This document shows positions 29,874 to 39,049 of a stretch of 64,000 nt of DNA, piece after piece (position 1 is the first letter of the stretch; every line of letters starts with the position of its first letter). The DNA is taken from contig CAILAY010000009.1 of the NCBI GenBank assembly GCA_903832285.1, forward strand, positions 124,001 to 188,000. The letters run 5' to 3'. Below the pieces are notes generated by a model. It was not told where the DNA came from. It saw only the letters and a list, made by a program, of their open reading frames with translations, and did not search any database. The position numbers and the translations under genes were made by a program. Source of the DNA: an uncultured beta proteobacterium (GTDB lineage Bacteria; Pseudomonadota; Gammaproteobacteria; Burkholderiales; Burkholderiaceae_C).

Positions 29874-30830
29874 TCAGTTCAGCATCATGCTCAGGCGGCG
29901 GCGGTAGCGCGACACCAGTTCCGCCTGCGGGTCTTCCTTCGCCGCGGACTTGCCGGCGATCTCGATGCCGCCTGTGGTCTTGTTGCCAGCGTCGGCACTC
30001 GTTTTAGGCTTCGGCGGCGTGAGCAACTCCAGGATTGCGACCATGGTTTTGCGCGCGGCTTCGTCGTTCCACTTCTTGTCGCGCATGATGATTTCCAGCA
30101 ATTCGTCCATGGCGGCGGTCCACTCGCCTTGCGCCATGAGAACGCGGCTCTTGGCATAGCGCAGTTCGAAGTCGCGCTTGTTTTCGCCGATCCTCGTGTC
30201 AAACTGTTCCACGGACCACGCCGAGCGGGCGTCGCTGGCGGCAAATTTCAAGGCCTCAAGCCATTGCGCCAGCGCTGAAAATCGCAGTCCCAGAGGAATT
30301 TCGCTCAACTTTGGCGCAAGCGCGCCTTGCGCCTCCTCGAAAAGGTGGGAGCCAATGAGCAAGCGCACATAGTCGTAGCGCGCATCATCATTGCCCGGAT
30401 TCATTGCCAGCGCTTCAGCCAGCTTGTCGAGTGCCGCAGCGGTGTCGCCTTCGGCCAGGAGCTCCTGTGCTTCCTCAGCCTCGGTGGCGGCAGCCAATTC
30501 TTCCTGCGACGGCAGATGCTTGTCCAAGAACTCCCGCAGCTTGCCTTCGGGCAGCGCACCCGCGAAGCCGTCCACGGGCTTGCCGCCGATCATCAGAATG
30601 CAGGTGGGAATACTGCGGATGCCGAAGGCTGAGCTGAGCTGCTGCTCCTGGTCGGAGTCGATCTTCACCAGCTTGAAGGCGCCGGCGTAGTCTTGCTCCA
30701 GCTTCTCAAGCAGCGGGCCGATGACTTTGCAGGGACCGCACCAAGGCGCCCAGAAGTCGATCAGGACAGGCGTGGAGAAGGAAGCGTCGATGACGTCGGT
30801 CTGAAAATTTTGTTCGGTAATGTCAATCAT
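29874..30830 (-). CDS. cnoX: Thioredoxin with C-terminal TPR-like region (CnoX/YbbN-like)
   Basis: VLIDFWAPWCGPCKVIGPLLEKL active site, FGIRSIPTCILMIGGKPVDGFAGALPEG, helical C-terminal half. Confidence 0.88.
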   Translation of the reverse strand: MIDITEQNFQTDVIDASFSTPVLIDFWAPWCGPCKVIGPLLEKLEQDYAGAFKLVKIDSDQEQQLSSAFGIRSIPTCILMIGGKPVDGFAGALPEGKLREFLDKHLPSQEELAAATEAEEAQELLAEGDTAAALDKLAEALAMNPGNDDARYDYVRLLIGSHLFEEAQGALAPKLSEIPLGLRFSALAQWLEALKFAASDARSAWSVEQFDTRIGENKRDFELRYAKSRVLMAQGEWTAAMDELLEIIMRDKKWNDEAARKTMVAILELLTPPKPKTSADAGNKTTGGIEIAGKSAAKEDPQAELVSRYRRRLSMMLN

Positions 30831-30866
30831 TCGGGATAGCTCAGGGGTAAAACGTAAAATTCAACA

Positions 30867-31367
30867 ATGACTCAAATTCTAGTTGGCGTGGTGATGGGCT
30901 CCAGTTCTGACTGGGAAACGATGCAACACGCGGTGCAGATACTGCAACAGTTCGGCATTGCCCACGAAGCGCGTGTGGTGTCTGCGCATCGCATGCCGGA
31001 CGACATGTTCGCCTACGCCGAGAACGCCGTGCCGCGCGGCCTGAAAGCCATCATCGCCGGTGCGGGTGGTGCGGCCCACCTGCCCGGCATGCTGGCGGCC
31101 AAGACCCTGGTGCCGGTGCTGGGCGTGCCGGTGGCTGGCAAGCATCTGCAAGGCGTGGATTCGCTGCACAGCATGGTGCAGATGCCCAAGGGCGTGCCCG
31201 TGGCAACCTTTGCCATCGGCGCTGCGGGGGCCGCAAATGCGGCGCTATTTGCAGTGGCCTTGCTGGCCAATGAAGACCCCGCGCTGCGCGCGCAACTGCA
31301 GCGTTGGCGAGAGGCGCAAACGGAGATCGCGCGTACCATGACGCTACCGCCAGCAGTCGGGTCATGA
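30867..31367 (+). CDS. purE: 5-(carboxyamino)imidazole ribonucleotide mutase
   Basis: [48 protein letters not shown]. Confidence 0.97.
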   Translation: MTQILVGVVMGSSSDWETMQHAVQILQQFGIAHEARVVSAHRMPDDMFAYAENAVPRGLKAIIAGAGGAAHLPGMLAAKTLVPVLGVPVAGKHLQGVDSLHSMVQMPKGVPVATFAIGAAGAANAALFAVALLANEDPALRAQLQRWREAQTEIARTMTLPPAVGS

Positions 31368-32566
31368 AGGCGATTCTTCCTGGCACTTCTGCCAGTGGGC
31401 AGCAGACCACGCTGGGTGTGATGGGCGGCGGTCAGTTGGGTCGCATGTTTGTGCACGCCGCGCAAGCGATGGGCTACTTCACGGCGGTGCTCGATCCAGA
31501 CCCCGCCAGCCCGGCCGGCCTGGTAAGCCACTTCCACATTCAGACCGGCTACATGGATGAGCAGGGGTTGGCGCAGATGATGCAGCGCTGCGCTGCCATC
31601 ACAACCGAATTCGAGAATGTTCCTGCGCCGGCGCTTCGCACGCTTGGCGTGCAGCGGTTGGTGGCGCCACGCGCCGACGCGGTCGCCGTTGCGCAGGATC
31701 GCGCTCTGGAGAAAGCGCATTTCGTGCGCTGTGGTGTGCCCTGCGCGCCTTACGCGGTGATCGCTTCGGCCGAGCAGTTGCGCGCCGTGCGTGATGCACT
31801 CTTGCCCGGAATCCTGAAGACGGCGCGTCTGGGCTACGACGGCAAGGGCCAGATCCGCGTCAACAGCCGCGCTGAATTGACCAGCGCCTGGGCCCAGCTC
31901 AAAAGCGTGCCCTGCGTGCTGGAGCAGATGTTGCCGCTGGCGAACGAATGTTCCGTCATCGTGGCGCGCGGCGCCGACGGCACCGTGGTCAACTTTCCAC
32001 CGCAGCTCAACCTGCATCGTGACGGCATCCTCGCCGTGACCCAGGTATTCGAGGGAAATCTTCCCGCAACGCTGACGCAAAAGGCGGTGGATGCGGCGGT
32101 TGCCATCGCTACCGGCCTGGACTACATCGGTGTGCTGTGCGTGGAGTTCTTCATCCTTCAAGCTGGCAGCAGCGCGGCCCGGGAATTGGGAGCGTTGGTG
32201 GTGAACGAGATCGCGCCCCGCCCGCATAACAGCGGGCACTACACGCTCGATGCCTGCGACCAATCGCAGTTTGATTTGCAGGTGCGAACGCTTGCCAATC
32301 TGCCGCTGGTGCAGCCGCGCCAGCACAGTCCGGCCATCATGCTCAATCTGCTGGGTGACCTGTGGTTGCGCAGCAGCGATACGGCGCTCACACCGCCCTG
32401 GAGCGAAGTGCTGGCCCTGCCCGGAACCACGCTGCAGTTGTATGGCAAGCTAGAGGCGCGCCCGGGCCGAAAAATGGGACATCTGAACATCACCGGGGCG
32501 CAGCTGGCCCAAGTCCGTGGCACGGCGCTGCGTGCCGCAGACCTGCTGGGCATCGCCCCGTTCTGA
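31364..32566 (+). CDS. purK: 5-(carboxyamino)imidazole ribonucleotide synthase
   Basis: [54 protein letters not shown]. Confidence 0.96.
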   Translation: MKAILPGTSASGQQTTLGVMGGGQLGRMFVHAAQAMGYFTAVLDPDPASPAGLVSHFHIQTGYMDEQGLAQMMQRCAAITTEFENVPAPALRTLGVQRLVAPRADAVAVAQDRALEKAHFVRCGVPCAPYAVIASAEQLRAVRDALLPGILKTARLGYDGKGQIRVNSRAELTSAWAQLKSVPCVLEQMLPLANECSVIVARGADGTVVNFPPQLNLHRDGILAVTQVFEGNLPATLTQKAVDAAVAIATGLDYIGVLCVEFFILQAGSSAARELGALVVNEIAPRPHNSGHYTLDACDQSQFDLQVRTLANLPLVQPRQHSPAIMLNLLGDLWLRSSDTALTPPWSEVLALPGTTLQLYGKLEARPGRKMGHLNITGAQLAQVRGTALRAADLLGIAPF

Positions 32567-32587
32567 GCTGTTGCTGCGCGTTTGTTC

Positions 32588-33604
32588 ATGATTCTTCCCG
32601 GCGATCGCTCCGAGTCCGTTGCCGCCGCCGTGCGCGCGCTGGCTTCGGGCGAACTGGTTGGCATGCCGACGGAAACCGTTTACGGGCTGGCGGCCGACGC
32701 CAGCAACGACGTGGCCGTGGCCAGGATATTCGCCGCCAAGGGGCGCCCGAGCGAGCATCCGCTGATCGTGCATGTGGCGAATGCCAGCGCGGTGACGCAG
32801 TTTGCCTGGCATATACCGGCGTTTGCTCAAGCCTTGATGAACTCCTTTTGGCCCGGACCGCTGACGCTGATTCTGCATCGCTTGCCCCAAGTGGCGGCCG
32901 CCTGCGCTGGGGGACAGGACTCGATCGGGTTGCGCTGCCCATCGCACCCGGTCGCGGCGGCTTTGCTGAACGCTTGCGCCTGCGCGGGTATCAGCGGTCT
33001 GGCCGCCCCCAGCGCAAACCAGTTCGGGCGTGTGAGCCCCACCACAGCAGCGCACGTTCAGTCCGAACTGGGCGAGAAGCTGCTGATTCTGGACGGCGGC
33101 GCCTGCAGCGTCGGGATCGAGTCGACCATCATCGACTGCACACGCGGTGTGCCGGTGTTGCTGCGCCCCGGCGTGCTGACGCGGGCGCAGTTGGAGGCGG
33201 TTTGCAATGGCCCGGTACTGGGGCGCGACGCGCTACCCGTTCAGGGAACGGTGAGCCCACGCGCCTCCGGAACCCTGGAGTCGCATTACGCGCCCAGGGC
33301 CAAGTTGCGGCTGATGGATGCGAAGGCCCTGCAAACGGCAGCATCCCTGCTCGCAGCGGAACTGTGCGATGCCCACGTTGGTCCGGCGACGGTCGCACTG
33401 TACAGTCGCGTGCCGCTGGCGGACACTGGACGCGCGCTGCTGCAGCGGCGGATGCCGGACGATGCCGAGGCGGCAGCCCGGGAGTTGTTCTCGGTATTGC
33501 GCGATTTCGATGCCCATGGGGTGAAGCTGATCTGGGTGGAGTCGCCCCCGGATTCCCCCGACTGGGATGGCGTGCGGGACCGGCTTCAGCGGGCGGCATC
33601 TTGA
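32588..33604 (+). CDS. tsaC: L-threonylcarbamoyladenylate synthase (Sua5/TsaC family)
   Basis: GELVGMPTETVYGLAADASND, KGRPSEHPLIVHV, FWPGPLTLIL, APSANQFGRVSPTTA. Confidence 0.95.
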   Translation: MILPGDRSESVAAAVRALASGELVGMPTETVYGLAADASNDVAVARIFAAKGRPSEHPLIVHVANASAVTQFAWHIPAFAQALMNSFWPGPLTLILHRLPQVAAACAGGQDSIGLRCPSHPVAAALLNACACAGISGLAAPSANQFGRVSPTTAAHVQSELGEKLLILDGGACSVGIESTIIDCTRGVPVLLRPGVLTRAQLEAVCNGPVLGRDALPVQGTVSPRASGTLESHYAPRAKLRLMDAKALQTAASLLAAELCDAHVGPATVALYSRVPLADTGRALLQRRMPDDAEAAARELFSVLRDFDAHGVKLIWVESPPDSPDWDGVRDRLQRAAS

Positions 33605-33606
33605 GA

Positions 33607-33739
33607 GCTTGCGGGACGGATCAAGAGCTACGCGAAGCGAGCTTTGCTCGGTCCTCAAGTGATCGTCAGATGTTGGATGTTGCTTGCGGGACGGGTCAGG
33701 AGTTACGCAAGGCGAACTTTGCTCGGTCCTCAACTGACC
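33607..33739. repeat. Imperfect tandem repeat, two approximately 58-bp copies with 75-bp period
   Basis: gcttgcgggacggatcaagagctacgcgaagcgagctttgctcggtcctcaa(gtgatc) versus gcttgcgggacgggtcaggagttacgcaaggcgaactttgctcggtcctcaa(ctgacc). Confidence 0.9.
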
Positions 33740-33794
33740 AAGAAGGGCTTCACAGGCCCTCGTTAAACTACTCGCCTAGAACTTGGAGATTTGA

Positions 33795-34757
33795 ATGATT
33801 TCAACTTGGTCACGTCGTGCTGCCATGCTAGCTGCCGGCGCAACTTTGTCATTGTTGGTCGGCTGCGGTGCCAGCACCACTGTTTCGGGCTTGAAGCCCT
33901 CGCGCATCATCTCGTTTGGTGATGCCTTCAGCGACGTCGGCCAGCACGGTGGAATGAAGTACACCGTGAATGACAACAGCGTTAACAACTGGGTCAACAC
34001 CGTGGCCAACGGTTTTGGCCTGAGCATTACACCCTCATCCGTCGGTGGTACCGGCTATGCGCAGGGTTTGGCCCGTGTCAACACGTCGACCAATGCGGCT
34101 GGCATCTCGGGTACCCCGAGCGTGAGTCAGCAGATCGACGCATTTCTCGCCGTCGACAACTTTGGCCCGAGCGACGTGGTGCTCATCAACGGCGGCGTCA
34201 GCGACATCGTGGCTGAGATGAATGCCGTGAACGCAGGCGTTCAAACCACGGCCCAGATGCAGACGAATGTGCAACAGGCCGGGCGCGACCTGGCGGCGCT
34301 GGTGGTGCGTTTGGTAGGCAGCGGTGCCAACTACGTGGTGGTGCTCGGCACCTACAACCTGGGACAGACACCCTGGGCGACGGCGACCGGGAAAAATGCG
34401 CTGCTGACAAGCACCAGCACGCTGTTCAACGACGCCATGCTGGTTCCCATCGTGTCCATGGGAAAGAATGTCCTGTATGTGGATGCGGCGTATTACCTCA
34501 ATCTGGTTTCCAACCCGCTCTCGGCACCCGCGTACGGACTGTCGAATGCCACTACGCCGGTGTGCACCTCGGTCGACTATGGAACCGGCATCGGGCTCGG
34601 GACGGGCCAGGTGAGCTCGCTGCTGTGCACCCTCAACACCATCGTGAATGGCGCCAACATCGCCAGCTATGCTTTCGCAGATGAGCTGTATTTCACGCCC
34701 GCGGTACAGCGCCTGTTTGGCAATTATGCGTATTCCCGATTGAGAACTCGGTGGTGA
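33795..34757 (+). CDS. SGNH/GDSL-type hydrolase, predicted lipoprotein
   Basis: Lipobox LVGC after a signal sequence; RIISFGDAFSDVGQ; INGGVSDI. Confidence 0.82.
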   Translation: MISTWSRRAAMLAAGATLSLLVGCGASTTVSGLKPSRIISFGDAFSDVGQHGGMKYTVNDNSVNNWVNTVANGFGLSITPSSVGGTGYAQGLARVNTSTNAAGISGTPSVSQQIDAFLAVDNFGPSDVVLINGGVSDIVAEMNAVNAGVQTTAQMQTNVQQAGRDLAALVVRLVGSGANYVVVLGTYNLGQTPWATATGKNALLTSTSTLFNDAMLVPIVSMGKNVLYVDAAYYLNLVSNPLSAPAYGLSNATTPVCTSVDYGTGIGLGTGQVSSLLCTLNTIVNGANIASYAFADELYFTPAVQRLFGNYAYSRLRTRW

Positions 34758-34771
34758 TGATGGCTGGCGGC

Positions 34772-34819
34772 GACTGTCCATAAAAAAACGACCCGAGGGT
34801 CGTTTTTTTATGGACAGTC
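34772..34819. terminator. Bidirectional intrinsic terminator, perfect 23-bp palindrome with 2-nt loop
   Basis: gactgtccataaaaaaacgaccc-ga-gggtcgtttttttatggacagtc between convergent genes. Confidence 0.95.
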
Positions 34820-34824
34820 AGTGG

Positions 34825-35526
34825 CTAGAAGCTGTACCCCGCGGTCAGGGTGAACACGGTTGGACTGAACTTGATATCAGCTTTGCGTTCGATGCCCAGG
34901 GTGTTGCTGGTGAGTTTGGTCTTGACTTGTGCGGTCGCCAGTGACCCTGTCACCGACCAGGCACCGCTCATTTTGGCTGTGACGCCGAGTTGTGCTGCCA
35001 GGCCAGTCGAGTCGGTCAACTTGAGCGTCGTCGGTCCGCCGTTGAGGGCGTTGTTGGCTGCTGTCGAGTCGGCCTTGTCGAACTTGGTGTAGTTCACACC
35101 CAGACCAACAAAGGGACGAAACTGGCTGCGGCTGTCGCCAAACTTGTAGTTGACAAACAGCGTCGGTGCCACCTGGCGGACCTTGGCGCCAACCGCACCA
35201 TTCAAAGCGGCCGCGCTACCCGGTACCGCGGACGGGTTGAGCACCACTATCGATACGTCGTGCGTGGGCGGAATACCCAACGCCAATTCAACTTCGACGT
35301 TGGGAGCGACTTCCTGACCCAGGCTGAAGAACACGGTGGTCTGATTCTTGACCTTCAGGCTCAACGCGTTCGCCGGTGTGTACGGCCCTGATATCGCGGA
35401 TGCCGATGAATTGGGCTCGATGTAGGTAACGCCAAGATTGACGGTTGTCGATTCGGCCAGAGCACTGCTGCATGCGCTCATTGCCAATGCGGTCGCGACG
35501 GCTGCCGAAATAATTGAGTGTTTCAT
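34825..35526 (-). CDS. ompW: OmpW family outer membrane protein
   Basis: NLGVTYIEPNSSAS, VELALGIPPTHDV, FRPFVGLGVNYTKF, C-terminal aromatic …FTLTAGYSF. Confidence 0.92.
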   Translation of the reverse strand: MKHSIISAAVATALAMSACSSALAESTTVNLGVTYIEPNSSASAISGPYTPANALSLKVKNQTTVFFSLGQEVAPNVEVELALGIPPTHDVSIVVLNPSAVPGSAAALNGAVGAKVRQVAPTLFVNYKFGDSRSQFRPFVGLGVNYTKFDKADSTAANNALNGGPTTLKLTDSTGLAAQLGVTAKMSGAWSVTGSLATAQVKTKLTSNTLGIERKADIKFSPTVFTLTAGYSF

Positions 35527-35544
35527 TGTATTTGCTCCGTCGAA

Positions 35545-37131
35545 TTAGAACTGCGAGAAGAAGCCACGCGCGGCGGCGGTGCAGAAGGGAGGCACCAGGC
35601 CACCGTGGTAGGCGACGGTCACGGCCATGGCTGCTGCTGCAGCTCCGGCGGCACCACCACCCGCTGCGGTTGCCGCTGCGGTTGCGGTCGCCGTCTCAAG
35701 TTGGGCAAACCCCGCCTTGGCAGCATAGAACGGATCGGTGGCCGGTCCGCTGGACGTGGCCAGCGAGTCAACGTCCAGCACCGTGACCAGACCTGCCGCC
35801 ACATAGGGCGCCCAAACGGCCTGCATCACCTGGGCATTGGCCTGCCAGAACACCGTTGGATCGCCATTGCCGCCACACAGCAGCATCGGCGCCTTCATCG
35901 GCGTTCCGGTAGTTGCCCAGCCCGTGCGTAAATCATTGATCTTGGCAGCCTGGCGGAACGGGCTTGCCGGTGCAGCCGCAGGCGCAAAACCCTGATCCGG
36001 ATTGGCCATGGCATCCATCAGATAAGCCAGTCGGGCGCTGTTCTTGATCAGGTTGCTGGTGCCAAAGCCCAGTGCAAACAAGGCATCCGTGGCACCCGTA
36101 CCGGTGGGCGGTGTGATGCTCGCGAACATGGGGTCCGGTGGCGTGCTGTTAAAGAGCGCCGTCAATGGCAATTTTCCGCTGCTGAACAAGGTGGTGTCGT
36201 CGAACGTCCCCGGCATCAGCGTTTCAATGCCGGTGGCATAGTTGCTTTCATAAATGTCGGACGGTGTGGTGTAAAGATTGTTGTAGGCTTTCTGATAGCT
36301 GGTGGTGATCAGTGGCAAAAACTCGGTGCTTCCCAAATCCACGTCGCCAGCGAAGATGGCGTCAGACATGACAGACATCGCGTAAGGGCCGGACATCGGC
36401 GCCGCCGCTGTCACAACAATACCTGCAGCTTCCATCGCGCGCTGTGTGGCCATGGCCACGTGCCCGCCCTGGGAATAACCCGATACGAACAGCTTGGCGC
36501 TGGCGGTCGTGGGAGACAGCAGCGTGGGCAGTGCTGCCTTGGCCGCTGCCAGCGCGTCAATCATTTCCTTGGACTGCTGGTCGGCGTTGAGGTAGGGGTG
36601 GTAGCCCAGTGTTGAGCTGTCATAACCCGCGTAGTTGGGAGCCACCACGATATAGCCTTGGGCCGCAAACATGGCGGCAACCAGCAGAGATTCAGAGTAG
36701 GCCGGGTTGGTGGGATCAACCCAATTCGCCATGTTAAAGCTCTTGGTGGGATTGGTTCCGTGGGCGTACACCAGGATCGGGCGCGCGCCGGTGCAGGCGG
36801 CGGCGCTACCCGTCGGCACCATCAGGGCGCCAGAGGCGGTCGTGGCCTCCCCGGCGCCACCGACGGTACCGTATTTGATGTACTGCACGTCAACACCGCA
36901 GGTGGGTGTACCCGCAACCTGCATCAGACCCACTCCGGAGGCACTTGCCCCCAATGCGGCAGTGAAGTCAGCGGCCGTCAGCGCCGTTATGCGGGGCGGC
37001 GGACTCTGCATCAACTGACCCCGAGTTGGGGCAGAAACTTGCGTCCCCAGAGGCCCACCACCTCCGCCGCCGCAGGCAGCGACCAATAGCGCCGCGCTGA
37101 TCGCGGCCACTGTGATTTTGAAATTTCTCAT
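35545..37131 (-). CDS. Alpha/beta hydrolase, secretory-lipase-like, predicted lipoprotein
   Basis: LLVAACGGGGGG lipobox, ILVYAHGTNPTKSF, FVSGYSQGGHVAMATQRAME (GxSxG). Confidence 0.85.
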   Translation of the reverse strand: MRNFKITVAAISAALLVAACGGGGGGPLGTQVSAPTRGQLMQSPPPRITALTAADFTAALGASASGVGLMQVAGTPTCGVDVQYIKYGTVGGAGEATTASGALMVPTGSAAACTGARPILVYAHGTNPTKSFNMANWVDPTNPAYSESLLVAAMFAAQGYIVVAPNYAGYDSSTLGYHPYLNADQQSKEMIDALAAAKAALPTLLSPTTASAKLFVSGYSQGGHVAMATQRAMEAAGIVVTAAAPMSGPYAMSVMSDAIFAGDVDLGSTEFLPLITTSYQKAYNNLYTTPSDIYESNYATGIETLMPGTFDDTTLFSSGKLPLTALFNSTPPDPMFASITPPTGTGATDALFALGFGTSNLIKNSARLAYLMDAMANPDQGFAPAAAPASPFRQAAKINDLRTGWATTGTPMKAPMLLCGGNGDPTVFWQANAQVMQAVWAPYVAAGLVTVLDVDSLATSSGPATDPFYAAKAGFAQLETATATAAATAAGGGAAGAAAAAMAVTVAYHGGLVPPFCTAAARGFFSQF

Positions 37132-37165
37132 CCGGTTTCTCCTGGTTGGTCTGAGTCGAAAACGC

Positions 37166-37189
37166 AAAATAGAACGAGCGTTCTATTTT
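37166..37189. promoter_or_regulatory. Perfect 11-bp inverted repeat, TetR-type operator candidate upstream of the lipase gene
   Basis: AAAATAGAACG-AG-CGTTCTATTTT, about 35 bp upstream of the 37131 start. Confidence 0.8.
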
Positions 37190-37291
37190 TCAGGGATCAT
37201 GATACCTTGAGCCAATTACCGGTGGTAAGGGGTAAACACTGACAGCAGGCCAGGGATCGGTAAAACCCATGTGAAGCGTGACCTCGCGACG

Positions 37292-37573
37292 CTAACGGTA
37301 GCGCAGTTTCATCGCCAGTATCAGCCCGGCCAGACTCAGGGTGATGGCGTTGGCCGCGACGATAGGCCAGGCACCAAGCAGCAGGCCGTAGACCAGCCAG
37401 AGCGCCACACCCAAAGTGAATGCGCTGTACATGCCCAGCGAGATGCCGCTGACATCCTTGGTCTTAAACGTGTGCAAGGCCTGCGGTGCAAAACTGGCGG
37501 TGGTAAGCGCGGCGGCAAGGTAGCCCACCAATTCAGGGGTAAGAATCAATTCGAAAGTCCTCCATGAAATCAT
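37292..37573 (-). CDS. SemiSWEET / PQ-loop transporter
   Basis: LVGYLAAALTTASFAPQALHTFKTKDVSGISLGMYSAFTLGVALWLVYGLLLG. Confidence 0.88.
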   Translation of the reverse strand: MISWRTFELILTPELVGYLAAALTTASFAPQALHTFKTKDVSGISLGMYSAFTLGVALWLVYGLLLGAWPIVAANAITLSLAGLILAMKLRYR

Positions 37574-39012
37574 TCGTCGCGCACGGTCCAGTCGATGAGA
37601 GCATCGATGGCGGGGCGTGCGGCTTGCGCGTTGGCATGGTTGACTATCGCCACCAGCACATAGCGTCGTCCGCTGGCGCCATCGACGTACCCGGCGACCG
37701 CACTGACGCCACGCAAGCTCCCGGTCTTGAGGTGGGCCCGGCCAGGTGTTTCTGACTGGCTGCGGCGCAGCGTGCCGTCGACGCCGCTGACGGGGAGTGA
37801 CGCCATCAGTTCCGACATCACTGGCGAGCGATAGGCCGTTTGAAGAAGCAGCGCCAAAGCCTGCGCACTGATGCGGCCGTCACGCGACAGCCCTGAGCCG
37901 TTGTCCAACGCGGGGGCATCGATGTTGTTGGCACCTGCGCCGGGCGCGATGCGATCAGTCCACCAGACATTCACCACCTCGCGCGCACCCGCCATCGTGG
38001 CAACAGCAGCGCCGGCGTCAGGGCGACTTCCAGCTCTCAGACCGAGCGTCAGGAAAACTTGCTGTGCCATCACGTTGTTGCTGTATTTGTTGATGTCGCG
38101 AATGACTTCTGCCAGTGCCGGCGAGATCAATTCAAAGGCTGGCTTCAAGTCTGCCGGCACCTTGCCCTCGCGCACCTTGCCACTGAGCTTGCCACCCGCT
38201 TCACGCCACATAGCTGCGACTGCGCGCACCGAATAGCTGGCCGGGTCGGCATAGGCCACGGGCCAGATTCTTTCGCCACACTTCAGTGGATAACGGCCGG
38301 CAAATCGAATGCGCGCCGGGTCCGAAAAGTCGGCCTTGAGCGAGCTGCGGTAGTCATTGCACTCACCCGCAGAAAGAACCACGGTAGCCTGGGTCTGCAC
38401 TCCGGACAGAGGTGGCTCGAATTGCACACGCGCCAGTCGGTTCGCGGCGTCGGGAACAAAGGTCATGACCACCGACTTGTAGTTCACCAACAGTGCGTCA
38501 GGCGCGGCGTTGTAGGGTCGCAGCGGCTCACCGTCGAACTCGGCGGGATCCTGTACCACGGTCTCGAAGGCGCTGCGATCCAGCACGATGTCGCCCGCGA
38601 TTGCTCTGATGCCCAAGCCCTGTACGCGTCGCAGCAATAGCCACAGCCGCTCGACCACCAGTTTGGGGTCGCCATGGCCCTTGATGATGAGATTGCCATG
38701 CAGTGTGCCGTCATGCACGTTGCCGTCAACGAATACCTGCGTGCTCCAGGTGAAGGCAGGTCCGAGGAGATCCAGCGCGGCGTAGGTCGTGACCAACTTC
38801 ATGACCGAGGCCGGGTTCAAGGCCACATTGGCGCGGTGACTCAGGCGCGCAGGGGTACCTCCCTGGGCCTCCGCCACAAGCACACTGATGGCGTCGCCGG
38901 GCACCTTGACGGCCGCCAGCGAGGCCTCTATTTCGGGCGGCAAGCCGAGGGCCCACAGGGGCTGGTTTGCCCACAAAAGCGAACAGAACAGGATGCGTTG
39001 CAGCAAGGACAT
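37570..39012 (-). CDS. dacB: D-alanyl-D-alanine carboxypeptidase/endopeptidase (PBP4 family)
   Basis: LNPASVMKLVTTYAALDLLGPAFTW (SxxK), KYSNNVMAQQVFLTLG (SxN), LKTGSLRGVSAVAGYV (KTG). Confidence 0.95.
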   Translation of the reverse strand: MSLLQRILFCSLLWANQPLWALGLPPEIEASLAAVKVPGDAISVLVAEAQGGTPARLSHRANVALNPASVMKLVTTYAALDLLGPAFTWSTQVFVDGNVHDGTLHGNLIIKGHGDPKLVVERLWLLLRRVQGLGIRAIAGDIVLDRSAFETVVQDPAEFDGEPLRPYNAAPDALLVNYKSVVMTFVPDAANRLARVQFEPPLSGVQTQATVVLSAGECNDYRSSLKADFSDPARIRFAGRYPLKCGERIWPVAYADPASYSVRAVAAMWREAGGKLSGKVREGKVPADLKPAFELISPALAEVIRDINKYSNNVMAQQVFLTLGLRAGSRPDAGAAVATMAGAREVVNVWWTDRIAPGAGANNIDAPALDNGSGLSRDGRISAQALALLLQTAYRSPVMSELMASLPVSGVDGTLRRSQSETPGRAHLKTGSLRGVSAVAGYVDGASGRRYVLVAIVNHANAQAARPAIDALIDWTVRDE

Positions 39013-39049
39013 GGCAGGATTATCCGGGCACGGGATAATCGACGCCTGC

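Noticed and set aside
15075-30866. Prophage, contractile injection system or classical defence island
   Set aside because: No sheath, tube, baseplate, terminase, integrase, nuclease, helicase or methyltransferase ORFs seen; the giant proteins are left unassigned.
33607-33739. CRISPR array
   Set aside because: Only two imperfect copies with a short gap; no cas genes in the window.
32362-33798. 478-aa plus-strand ORF overlapping purK and tsaC
   Set aside because: Out-of-frame reading across two well-supported genes; only its last part covers the intergenic tandem repeat.
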